DNA of 64,000 bases from Bombyx mori (lineage: Eukaryota > Arthropoda > Insecta > Lepidoptera > Bombycidae), in contig NC_085116.1 of assembly GCF_030269925.1 (NCBI RefSeq), positions 3,410,001-3,474,000 of the forward strand, read 5' to 3'. Shown here in pieces: positions 31,583 to 41,828 of the stretch (position 1 is its first letter; each line of letters starts with the position of its first letter). The position numbers were made by a program, and so were the translations under genes. The notes beneath the pieces are model-generated. The model did no database searches. It was not told where the DNA came from and was given only the letters and a program-made list of their open reading frames with translations.

Positions 31583-33755
31583 TGAGCCTCGCTATCAACT
31601 GGTAGAACCCCGACAGGATAGCCCCGATAGGGCTAGCGCCGGAGGCGATCTCGCGGATGACTCCGGAGATCACCTCGGCCAAGTTCTCCCAGAGTGCCAG
31701 CAGCCATGCAGCAAAGCCGGCAGGCTGAGAGGCCTGTCGACCGCTGCGGCGCTCGCGCTGAGGGCGGGGGGGAAGGGGGGGCTGGCTGTTCAGATTAGAA
31801 TTGTCTTCGGCCAGATGGGCCGATGGCAATGGCGGATTGGAGTTCGATGTTTGGGCAGTAGGGGAGGCCTCGTTGACCTCCATTGTCTTAACGACCATTT
31901 GGGATTGTTCGAGAGGTGCAGCATCAGTCGCTCTGATGGCTTCCTCTCTCTCTCGTGCTTCTTTTTTTTTATCTTTTTTCTTTTGTTTTTTCTTTTTGTT
32001 CCTATTACTATTTTTTCCGGGTGCAGGACCGCCGGTCGGGCGAGGTGTAGGTGTGACACCAGCGGAAGTGCGACCACGAGGAACGGGAATGGGTTTATTT
32101 GTCCGCCGCGGCCGGTTGGCCTGCGCCATCAACGTGGTCGCTGACGGCTCAGCCTCCACTACCACGGCGGACGGAATGGAGTTTCGAGGGGGAGGGGCCG
32201 GGGGAAGGGAAGATTTCCCTTTCCCCTTCCCCTTCCCCCTTACTATGGGAAGTACAGCCGGAGGAGCTGCACCCCCGGCTCGAGGCACCGCTGGCGCAGG
32301 AGGAGGGACGGTGACTCCCATCATCCTGGCCCGTTTGCGGAAGACCGCACACCGTCTGTCGACGGCGACGTGGTCCTTCCCACAATTGGCGCAGGAGAAT
32401 GGGCCGTCCCTCGGCCTCGGGCAGTCCGCTACAATGTGCTCTCCGGCACACCTTACGCAGCGGACCGCGCGATGGCAGTTGTAGGATGCGTGTCCGAAGG
32501 CCTGGCAGCGATGACACTGCGCGGGCCCTCGGGTTGGACGCCATCCCTCAACTGTCACCCCCGGCAAGTACAACAGTTCGTTGACTGCGTACAAGCGGGC
32601 GAGGTCGTCCCTTGAGAGGTGGTCCAGGGCTACGTGAAACACGCAGCCCGGTCGCCCTCTCTGGGACCTGATGCACCTGGCATATCGAGCCGGGAATCCC
32701 AGCTCCTTCAGGGCATTGACTATCTCTGCCTCGTCGGTGTCGGCAGGGAGGCCCCGGACCGCCACCTTAGAAGGCATCTCCTCCGCCAGGGCATAACAGT
32801 ACCATTTAATGGTACCATCCCTGGCAGAGGCCTCCGACAGGTAGGCCTGGACCGCCCTGTACTCCTCGACCGACGTCGGCAGAAATCTAAAACCGGCGCC
32901 GAAGGGTCGCGCCGAGGGAGCTCGACCTAAGCGCTCCCTAATGGCCGCCAAATGGCGAGGCCAATTTGGGAGGGCCTCCACCATAATTGGTGGGTGTCGA
33001 CGTAATACCTCCTGGGCACGACCCTTCGACCTCGGGGGAGGGGCTTTTGAGGATTGGGAAGTCCTCTGGGTGGTAGGAATACCTGGCCTAGCTGCCATGG
33101 CAGCGTAGGAGGTAGAAGGCTTGGGGTTTGTCGGTAAGGGAATATGTTGGGGTCTGGTGGACTCGAGGTCCATATACCTGGTGGAATCCAGGTTGCCCGC
33201 CGTGCCGCTTAGGGCGGGGGCACCTCGGGTTGAGTCCACCGGGATTGGGGATAACGTTGGGGAGGGAGAACGTGGAGGGGATCGTAGTTGCCTAAGGGCT
33301 GTCCCTGTCCTGGCGGGGGCCCTAGGCTTCGGAATTGGCTTATTGGCTGGGATTGGGCTCCCAGAGGGGGACGAAGATCTAGACGTGGAAGGAGTCACGG
33401 ATTCAGTTGAGGAATGATCGGTGGATGTGGTCGCACTTTCCTCTCCCTCCGATCTGGAGGAAGGACCCAGTCGCGGACGCTTATCCTTGTCGCTTGACGA
33501 GCCTCGGTCAGACTCAGACCTGGCCTTCTTCCGCGGCCGAGAGGGCCCGGAGGGATCGGTCAACGAGGGAAGATTACCTTCCCTCGGTCCGATCCTCGGG
33601 GACCCCTGGGCCGCGACCGAAGGCCCGGGCTGGCTGTCCAACCCGAGTCCCGTCAAGCTTGTACGGGTTGCAGGTGTTGGCTTGTGAATCGCCTGACGTC
33701 CCTTATTGGACGGGCCGGGTGTGCTGATTAACGGGGGTGAGTTCCCCGACGACAT
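31575..33755 (-). CDS. LINE ORF1: gag-like RNA-binding protein
   Basis: 726 residues. About 230 N-terminal residues are rich in Pro, Ser and Arg and probably disordered. A folded middle region follows (around SKVAVRGLPADTDEAEI, a domain common in insect ORF1 proteins). Then come three zinc knuckles: C414-C417-H422-C427, C433-C436-H440-C445 and C455-C458-H462-C469. The C-terminal part has GKGKGKGK and lysine-rich runs, a proline stretch and a hydrophobic end. The protein should coat the element RNA and carry it into the nucleus or to chromatin. The start is the first ATG after a leader with stops. The stop codon lies inside the ORF2 start region. Confidence 0.92.
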   Translation of the reverse strand: MSSGNSPPLISTPGPSNKGRQAIHKPTPATRTSLTGLGLDSQPGPSVAAQGSPRIGPREGNLPSLTDPSGPSRPRKKARSESDRGSSSDKDKRPRLGPSSRSEGEESATTSTDHSSTESVTPSTSRSSSPSGSPIPANKPIPKPRAPARTGTALRQLRSPPRSPSPTLSPIPVDSTRGAPALSGTAGNLDSTRYMDLESTRPQHIPLPTNPKPSTSYAAMAARPGIPTTQRTSQSSKAPPPRSKGRAQEVLRRHPPIMVEALPNWPRHLAAIRERLGRAPSARPFGAGFRFLPTSVEEYRAVQAYLSEASARDGTIKWYCYALAEEMPSKVAVRGLPADTDEAEIVNALKELGFPARYARCIRSQRGRPGCVFHVALDHLSRDDLARLYAVNELLYLPGVTVEGWRPTRGPAQCHRCQAFGHASYNCHRAVRCVRCAGEHIVADCPRPRDGPFSCANCGKDHVAVDRRCAVFRKRARMMGVTVPPPAPAVPRAGGAAPPAVLPIVRGKGKGKGKSSLPPAPPPRNSIPSAVVVEAEPSATTLMAQANRPRRTNKPIPVPRGRTSAGVTPTPRPTGGPAPGKNSNRNKKKKQKKKDKKKEAREREEAIRATDAAPLEQSQMVVKTMEVNEASPTAQTSNSNPPLPSAHLAEDNSNLNSQPPLPPRPQRERRSGRQASQPAGFAAWLLALWENLAEVISGVIREIASGASPIGAILSGFYQLIARLNG

Positions 33756-34220
33756 GATTTCCCTGGTCCTACGATGGTTGAGTCATTGGTACTCCCGAGC
33801 GTTGCCAGTGGGTATGTTCCTTTGTTAGACTGGGCTCCGGTTAACCGGCAATAAGGGATACTGCTATTATATAATTATAACTAAGGATAACAGAAGAGAG
33901 ACTAACTAGACTAACTGCTCGAAATTAAATTAAAATCTACCGATAACTAATAAGTGCTAATTAATAATGAATGTACTGAACTAAATAATATAACTACACT
34001 TGCATCTGTACTCGGTCAGTGTTAGACAAGCGGTGAGTCCCGGTTCCGGTACAAACTAGTCTTTAATAAATCAAAAGAATTCAAAATAATCAAATTAATA
34101 ATAATATATTAACAACCTATATTATACAAATGTACATAACAAACAATAAACTTACCGGATTGTTGAGTAACTCTCTTTTACCAGCGAATTTCACTAGTAA
34201 AAGGGTCACTGAACACCCTG

Positions 34221-34302
<82 letters not shown>

Positions 34303-34864
34303 AACGTAATTTAATTTTCTATGGCAGCGCCACTTGTTTTTGTTAAAAGCGGGTAGATTAAATTAATTGGTAAACTAATGAAATAACGAAATAAAATTAC
34401 TGCTATTATATTAAATGGTACTAAGAAATTAATTTATAAAAATAAGGGATTAAATAATATTACTGTCTAGACTTAACTAACGGTAGGGGGTTCAAACGCC
34501 AGCAACCTTCTACGTAGACCAGTTTATCGGGTTTTGCGACCGCCCCGCCTAGCCCCGAAGGGTAGGAGAGGACTGGGAATGACACAGGGAGGCCAGACTC
34601 GGTGGCGCTAACGTTCGCCGGTTTTATATTCAAATAAAACGGTAACGCAGCTTACACAGGCTGGTCGACACCTACCCGTATTAAACTAATCGTTTAAGGA
34701 AAGAAGTGTCGATCCACTTACCTGTTCCCGGGTCCTTCGTCTCACTGTTCGGGGCGTTTCCACTCCGAAACAGCAACTCCAGATGAAACACTCTCACACT
34801 TGGGCACACACAATCGCACAGCACAAACAATCGGGGCCTCGTAGCACTGGTGTCCCGGGCATGA
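33756..34864 (-). promoter_or_regulatory. LINE 5' leader with long T-tract
   Basis: The 1.1-kb leader ends exactly at the target duplication, so it is the true 5' end of this insertion. Active LINEs carry their promoter within such sequence. It contains 78 A on the + strand at 34221-34298, which is a U-tract in the element RNA. Two good splice-donor-like sites (CAGGTAAGTGG near 34720 and CCGGTAAGTTT near 34150) are present. No long ORF is found in the transcript strand. Confidence 0.7.
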
Positions 34865-35242
34865 ATGCAAGTGTAGTGTTCGCTCATACGGCTAGTATGC
34901 ATATAAACTACCTCTAGGTCCGTGTAGCCATTGGAGCACCGTGGTACGTGAGAAATTTTAACCTTCACGATCTACATTTAGAACCGATACGTAAGTAATG
35001 TAGTGTTAGAGTGCTACTTCGATAAAGCGGCGCGACACGATAATCCTCTTATTGTGGCCGCTGCTAATTACCTATCCGACCCTAAGCGACGGGGCAACGT
35101 AAAGCCGCCATCGCAGAAACATGTCTTATCGGATCCCTCAGATCCTCTCTCAGTGCTTTTAGGCCCCTCAAGGACCGGTCACCGTCCTCGATGAGCTGAC
35201 GAGTTCGATGATCTCCATTACGATGAAGAGCTCGACGAGTGA
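34865..35242 (+). pseudogene. Old Jockey-like LINE pol, 3' part of split relic
   Basis: Continues the frame cut at 28131: ASVVFAHTASMHINYL, then GAPWYVRNFNLHDL and the C-terminal ECYFDKAARHDNPLIVAAAN, ending in FDDLHYDEELDE and TGA at 35240-35242. An internal stop after NYL and frameshifts show it is dead. It includes the second copy of the 11-bp target duplication at 34865-34875. It is older than the 6.7-kb element, which interrupts it. Confidence 0.85.
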
Positions 35243-35435
35243 ACTAACCCAAAGACAGCTTACTGAATTTCTTGACAGATTTTCTCAATGGGCCGCGATT
35301 CAGATCCGGTACTAAATTCAGCGAAGCTCTTGCTAGAACTAGTGTTAGCAAATTCTCTCAAGTTGAGGCCGTGAGCTCACCTAAGCAACCGTTCGGACGT
35401 AGCTGGAATAGCCCTCTAGGTTTATAGTTAATAAG
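35243..35435 (+). repeat. 3' UTR of the old LINE, shared with 36860-37145
   Basis: Directly follows the pol stop. Blocks such as GATCCGGTACTAAATTCAGC and GCTTACTGAATTTCTTG match the reverse complement of 36930-37050. The second locus may be another truncated copy of this LINE or a SINE using the same tail. Confidence 0.6.
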
Positions 35436-36859
35436 CAGAACAAATACACGAATTATGATATAAATGAATTATGATATGAAAATTGGAACAATTTTAAGAA
35501 TAATAGTAGTTTTTTTTCTTATTAATATAGTACTTACTCACAGCTTTGATTGTTTTTCAAGCGATTAATCTAAATAATCGTGAACAAATTAAAGCTCAAT
35601 ACAAAATTCCGACCTACGGAATTCTAATCGCGCAGTTCGTACGTGTTTGTAGTAAACTTTTTTATTTTGTCGATTTCCTCCCCCCTAGGGCGAGGGCTGT
35701 AACAGGGGGAGGGATTAATCTTTTTATTCGTTCCAATATGACATTCAGTCCGTCTTGTATTGGTAAATAAAAGTTTAAAATGCAAGGATTTGTTTGGAGA
35801 TTTTTTGAACGCCGAAATATCGGGAACACATTGAAGGTAAGTCATGTTGGTAAAAATCTCTGAAGGGTTGGCCTCTGCAGGTAAAAAAGGTAAAAAAAGA
35901 AAGTCAAATACCGCAGTTTTTTGCTAAATTTGTAACTAACAAAGACAAATATTATGATAGCTGTTCGGTGATTATCCTGTAGTGTGACGTCTAGAAAATG
36001 CTCTATATCTTGGTTCTTTAGATACGCTGCATGAACAATAGCAGATATCTATTGTGAAGTATTTCGAACAATGATGGCGGAACTCACAGAAAAATACAAG
36101 CGCCTCGACTCCGGGTCAGAGGAAAACATAATTACTTGAAAAATCCAATTAATTTCAAAAAATTGCAAGGAAAGATATGTTTAGAAACTTTATCTTTCAC
36201 ACTAGCCGGATTTAGTCTCAACCTTTATAGTTTTTCGAGTAGTCCAGACAATTCAGTGACAAGGAAAGTGTACATATATTTTGTAATCGTATTTTTTTCC
36301 TGAGAGGAGTCATGCCTATTAATAAAACTCAATACTTAACTCACTAAAAACACCAAGCCAAGAGTGTGGTGACGAAGAAGTTATCTTTTTAGTTTTACAG
36401 CATTAAACAGAAATTTGATTCTTGGACAAATAATGATTAATGATACAAAACGTTACAATATGAATTTTCGTTAACAGTGAGTGAATTTACGTTAATTAAT
36501 ATTGTTTTTCCTTTGGCGCTCCACGATATTGTTGTAGGCGACACCCTGAATTCAATATTGTTCATTCGTACAAATGCTAACAATGCTAACATCAGTAATT
36601 TCAGTCACATTGTGTAGGAAATAATTGGTTTCCAGTACAATAGAGGCTATGCAGAGAGGTAATTAGGCGTATGGGTTTACTTGACAAGGCGTGAAGGGCC
36701 TAATGAGTAAGATGCCCTATGAGCTCGTATCAAGGGACGTGGATATGCTGGTGCTTTAATTTAATTACACGTACTAATGTTTCTGTAATCAGTATTACTA
36801 CATAATGAGAATATTATTTATTTATTTTATGATTGAGGAATTACTGGTGTCCTGGAGGC
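35436..36859. other. AT-rich non-coding DNA
   Basis: No gene is supported. Frames at 35546-35770 (+) and 35624-35845 (-) overlap each other and have no domain. Confidence 0.4.
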
Positions 36860-37145
36860 CTTTCCAGTTTCATCAGGACAGGTGGGCGAGCAAAAGCTCA
36901 ACCAGAATGGGTGGGATTTGCTAATAGATGCTCGAACGCCTCCGAAGGAGACCTAACAACTCAAGAGCAGCTGCTTCGCGAATGAATCTACTACCGGATC
37001 GGGTTCCGCTGAGAATATCCGGCGAGAAACTCAGTGGGCTGATGTTTAGGTTAGGTAGCACGTGGAGCTCTTTGCCGAGTTTGACGAGTACGGTTACTGA
37101 GGTCCCTAAGTCTGCTCTTAGTGTTAGAGCTGAAGGCGTCTAATG
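36860..37145 (-). repeat. Interspersed repeat related to the old LINE 3' UTR
   Basis: On the - strand it contains the sequence found after the pol stop at 35242 (AGTTTCTCGCCGGATATTCT, GATCCGGTAGTAGATTCATT). The type is frequent in silkworm DNA, from memory. The small + strand frame across it is not a gene. Confidence 0.6.
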
Positions 37146-38210
37146 CAAGGCTTATTGAATCTAATGCATCCGTAAGGACGTTTCAAGGGCTAAAACTTAA
37201 TTACTAAGTATTAAAATTGATTACTAATGGAAAAGCGTATGCGAGAGCCACATATTTCACCTTCCTGAATATTGAGATTTCAATCTTTTGAGTAAGATAT
37301 GAATGGTAATGAAAATGTTATTATTTAAGTTCAAATTTTAATGTCTGTCATAAAATAAGGCAAAAAGGTAAAAAAGTAAAAGCGAGATAAAACCATAAAA
37401 ATAGTATTGATAACATCGACCAATCGCGAAAATCGAAGAAAACGCTAGATTTGTGGAATTAACTATTTTCAAAACTGAATGAATAAAATTAAGTTTATCT
37501 TGACGTCATGATGACTTCGAGAATTTATTCATAGTTCATTTACGTCACAGTCTTCTTAAATAGCGTTCGTTTCGATTATAAAGTCATCACGATTCGCGAA
37601 TATTAAATTAATTATCCACCCCAAATACTCCCCTGCATCTATGTAATTGCTACCGCGCACAAAGGTTTGAGACATCAATCACACCGCCGCACGGCGCCGC
37701 TCCCCAATGATTTATGTATTATTTGTTTATCTTAAAGTATTTACTTGTTGTAATTTAGCTTAGACTTACAATTGAGATTTTAGTGAATAGTTCGAGCAAC
37801 AGGCAGGCTGTAACGAAGAATCGTTGCTTGGATTCATTTGGTCGTTAGAGCTTTTGTGTTCTTCGTTATTAGAATATTTGTTATTTTGATTTTCATGTAT
37901 TCTTGATATCTGAGAGATTATATTGAGAATATTGAGATTCTTTATTGAAATCTGAGAGAATCTTTAAAAACTTTGTCGCGCTCTATTCCACTCGTAATAT
38001 TATAAAGCTGAAGAGTTTGTTTGATTGAACGCGCGAATCTCAGGAACTATTGGTCCAATTTGAAAAATTCTTTCAGTGTTAGATAGCCTATTTATTGAGG
38101 AAGGCTATACACTATATATAACATCACGGTAAGATCAATACAAGTGGAGCACCAATAAAGAATGTTTCAAAATAGGGGTTTAAATAGCTCCTTAACACAT
38201 AATTCAAAAC
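37146..38210. other. AT-rich non-coding DNA
   Basis: No gene or recognised repeat. Confidence 0.45.
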
Positions 38211-38330
38211 TCATGTCTCAAGGTGGGTGGCGACATTTACGTTGTAGATGTCTATGGACTTTGGTAACCACTCAACACCAGGTGGGCAGTGAGCTCGTCC
38301 ACCCAACTAAGCAATAAAAAAATAAAAATA
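38211..38330 (+). mobile_element. Bm1-type SINE, 3' third only
   Basis: Begins at TCATGTCTCAAGGTGGGTGG and ends in an A-rich tail. Strongly 5'-truncated. Confidence 0.75.
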
Positions 38331-38534
38331 ACGCTCCATGTGAGAGAAAGTGCGTGAAAATAATGCGTGCCCTACATTTAAAACCGAAACACATCACATG
38401 GTTGAAATGAGTAGGAGAGTGGTTTATGTTGCGTCACGTGATTACTTCTCCTAACCTTTTAGTAATGCTTAGAATCTCTAAACAAAATACGCGTTGAACT
38501 ACATAATATATTATATATAATAAGAACAATGATG

Positions 38535-39058
38535 GAAGGCGTTTGCATGCAGTAGAGATGCGAATGTTGCGATGGATGTGTGGAGTAACGAGAATGGATA
38601 GAATACGTAAGAAATATGTTAGAGGAAGTCTGAAAGTGGCACCTGTGACAGAGAAGCTGAGAAGTGCGCGTTTGGGATGGTATGGACATGTGATGAGACC
38701 AAATGAAAATGAGGTTGTAAGAGAATGTTAACTATGAATGTGGAAGGATATAGAGGAAGATATATATTTTTTTAAATATTTGCTTAGATTGCTTAGATGG
38801 GTGGACGAGCTCACAGCCCACCTGGTTAACACAGTAACAGTGGTTACTGGAGCCCATAGACATCTACAAAGTAAATGCGCCACCTACCTTGAGGTATAAG
38901 CTCTTGAGGTAGACCTAAGAAGAAATGGATGAGTTGCGTGACAGACGATATGGGTAAGTGAAGAAATGGTATATGATAGAAGAGTATGGAAGGAGAAAAC
39001 ATGTGGCGCCGACCCCAGGTGACTGGGAGAAGGGCAGGATAATGATGATGATATAATA
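38535..39058 (+). pseudogene. RTE-like LINE pol C-terminal relic, interrupted by a SINE
   Basis: Translates to HAVEMRMLRWMCGVTRMDRI, then APVTEKLRSARLGWYGHVMR, and after the SINE to a KKWMDCVTDDMG-type stretch ending near GDWEKGRIMMMI. This is the recognisable end of RTE-like or related reverse transcriptases widespread in insects. A stop after VVREC and the SINE break the frame. All catalytic motifs lie upstream and are absent. Confidence 0.75.
38766..38910 (-). mobile_element. Bm1-type SINE nested in the RTE-like relic
   Basis: Poly(T)-bearing 3' tail at 38766, body to about 38910. A short insertion interrupts the conserved GGTGTTAAGTGG block. Sequence on both sides belongs to the same pol relic, so the SINE came later. 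Confidence 0.75.
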
Positions 39059-39787
39059 AGAACAAAAAAAGATATATTTTAGAATTTAAAAAGTTCTACA
39101 CTAGATTACAATATATTATGATTTTCGTTTAGCGAGACGAAAAACAACAATAGACATTCTCTTTGGAGACGTTCTATGAAAGTTCACGTAATTTGGAATT
39201 GCCGAAAAACTCGGTGCCCTAAAAGTTCCGAGCGTAATCCTTGTTTTCGTAAGGTGTTTTGAACGTAGTACAATTTTTTGCGTTACCCAGAGGTTAGATT
39301 ATCTGGTATTTCGCGTGAACGAGCATCTGCGCAAAGATTTACGAGGACGTGGAAACGAGGGAATCATTAGGGAAGACGCATTGGCCTTTTTAGATATTTT
39401 TATTGCTGTGATTACTCCGGTTATGTGGCATTAGACAAAGAATTTGGTCTCAGATCTTGTGAGCCGAATAAATTCGCTTTTATTTTTTAGGGTTTTTAAT
39501 AATAATAGGATTGTTAAAAAAACGAAATTGAATGTGCATTTTATTTTTATTGCATAGTTGGCTGATCGATAAGCAGCACAACGTAAATGCCACCACCTGT
39601 CTTAAAAAATATAAGATAGAAATTCCAATTGCATTCAATAGAGGTTTACCCGTCCTTCATACCGGAATGCATGATTGCTTCAGACTCGTTACTTAATTCA
39701 TACCACACCAACAAGAGCTAGGTTGGAAGTTTTACGACAGACCTTTCGCCAACAGACGTCGTCTACTTATTATAAAGTTTACAAGAC
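39059..39787. other. AT-rich non-coding DNA
   Basis: No gene is supported. A very diverged Bm1-like segment may lie at about 39570-39700 on the - strand. Confidence 0.35.
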
Positions 39788-40030
39788 ACTGGTGGTAGGA
39801 CCTCTTGTGAGTCCGCACGGGCAGGTACCACCACCCCGCCTATTTCTGCCGTGAAGCAGTAATGTGTTTCGGTTTGAAGGGTGGGGTAGCCGTTGTAACT
39901 ATACTGAGACCTTAGAACTTATATCTCAAGGTGTGTGGCGCATTTACATTCTAGATGTCTATGGGCTCCAGTAACCACTTAACATCAGGTGGGCTGTGAG
40001 TTCGCCTACCCATCTAAGCAATAAAAAAAA
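39788..40030 (+). mobile_element. Bm1-type SINE, 5'-truncated
   Basis: Well-preserved body from ACTGGTGGTAGGACCTC to a nine-A tail. Confidence 0.82.
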
Positions 40031-41676
40031 AGACAAAGTATAAGACAATTTTTGGCAGGAAAAAACAATACGCTAGTACAAAATGCCTTTGAATTCTCTG
40101 GGCTCTCGAAGACCTAACTTATTCAAAAAAAGCTTTTAATTACCACTGCGCTGGCCTAGGTGAATGGTTACTATGAGTGCATATTTTGATTTATATTATA
40201 GAAATAAAATACTTCAGCTTTCTAAATACAAACGGGAATTTCTTAGGTAAAGACCTAATACTTAATAAGATAGTGATATTATATGATAAGATCTATGGCC
40301 TTCTTAGAGCAAGAGCATTAAATACACACCTAATTTATTTATTTATCAGCATTTATAAAATGAGCTAAAAGTCCACTTAGTATTAAACACTGGTATCAAT
40401 AATTTAGTGGCAACACTAAATATACCGTTGTGTCTCTTATCCTTTATAGAAAGCTTAAGACACGATCAAAAGAGACAAAATCCGATTAAGAAAAAATTGG
40501 GTGTTGTCATCGCCTATTTATGTGTAGTAGAAATAAAGATCATCTAAGAAATCCTTTATCTAACGAACAGAATATTATTCTGGAAACCAAAATTAATGAT
40601 AGCTTAAAAACTATTTTCTTATTCCATCAACGTTAAACAAATCTCCTAAAGCTTAACTTTTAAAAATCTAGACATCTATCCAGGACCGTATTAAAAAGTC
40701 TTCAACTAAAATTAAGACTGAAATTAGAACGCCAGTGGATTTCAAGACGCAAAAAAAAATCGAGACAGACTTGATTTATGGATGCTGAAATTAAAATTTT
40801 TTGCTTTTTCTGTTTCACAGCCACTCAGTAGATCTAGTCACAGTTGTGCATTTAATGAATTATAATTTATCTTTAGGAGGTTAAATTTCCAAGGATTTCA
40901 TAGGAAAAAACAAAAAAAAAAAATTTTAAAAGAGTTTCATTTAGTACCATGTTTGTTGAATATCAAAAGGTTAATTGTGATTAAAATAACTTTCATCGCA
41001 CGACTTCATCCGCGGAGACTACGCTTTCTCTTAAGATTTGGCGATCAATTAGCTATGCAGTGTGAAAATAACTTTTGGTGGTTCAGCCATTTTACTTAAA
41101 ATGTTTCCAAATTGTACACTCAAACGGTCCACGTTTATTGCTCCTTTTATTAAAAAACCGTATAAATATCTGTTGCGTGATTTTGAAGAAGTAAGCGAAG
41201 GAATAGACAGCGACTGACAGAAATTTCGCTTAATACTATTTAGCGTTTTAGATACTGTTCTCTTAAATCAGGGCATAAGCGAAAAACGTTTGAAATAAAC
41301 AAAGCCGGCTTGCCTTTTTATATTTAAATTAATAAAAATGAATCCTTGCCTTGAAACAATAACAGTTTTCAGTTAAACGTGACTCTAATAATTAACCAGG
41401 TAGGTCATCTGTTCTGCTCATTTACAATCTAAATAAATCCATTTATGTAGTTTAATTGAGTAGTAAATGGAAATGTTTTTTTTTAAATGATCAGGATCAA
41501 AGAAAAAAATTTGTTATACCAGTATTGTTTTCGGACCTTAGTATATGTCATTGTGTAAATATTAAAAAAAATTGGATGTCTTGAAGTTGTTGAAAATAAT
41601 TTTATTTTATTACGAAGTAGATACAGGCCAAGCTAATAAAAGCATGTTCAAAATATGCTCTTTGAAAATCCTAATT
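40031..41676. other. AT-rich non-coding DNA
   Basis: About 1.6 kb without supported genes or recognised repeats. Confidence 0.45.
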
Positions 41677-41828
41677 TTTATTTATTGTTTAGATGGGTGG
41701 ACGAGCTCACAGCCCACCTGGTGTTAAGTGGTTACTGGAGCCTATAGACATCTACAATGTAAATACGCCACAGGTGTCTGTTTAGTTACAACGGCTACCC
41801 TATCTTTCAAACTGAAACGCATTACTAC
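41677..41828 (-). mobile_element. Bm1-type SINE with internal deletion
   Basis: Tail and body on the - strand, with the segment between TACGCCAC and TGTCTGTTTAG shortened compared with other copies. The 5' part is missing. Confidence 0.75.

Larger units (their letters stand above)
28132..34864 (-). mobile_element. Full-length Jockey-type LINE
   Basis: A complete 6.7-kb non-LTR retrotransposon on the - strand, bounded by an exact 11-bp duplication. In transcript order it has a leader of 1.1 kb (34864-33756) with a 78-nt T-tract, ORF1 (33755-31575), ORF2 (31582-28856), a 3' UTR of about 375 nt, an A-tract of 66 nt (28479-28414), a further tail of about 280 nt and a terminal (TAA)n-like end. 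A second copy lies at 59085-63803. The base composition is much richer in G+C than the surroundings. Both ORFs are open, so it may be active. Placement in the Jockey clade rests on ORF2 and is from memory; silkworm elements called Kendo are candidates, but I cannot confirm this. Confidence 0.92.

Noticed and set aside
31801..32484. 227-codon + strand frame with hydrophobic runs, also near 62745-63428
   Set aside because: Antisense of the lysine- and glycine-rich part of ORF1; the apparent hydrophobic stretches come from complementary lysine codons.
34221..34298. Poly(A) tail of a + strand retroelement
   Set aside because: The tract is inside the boundaries set by the 11-bp target duplication, and no + strand element body precedes it, so it belongs to the - strand LINE leader.
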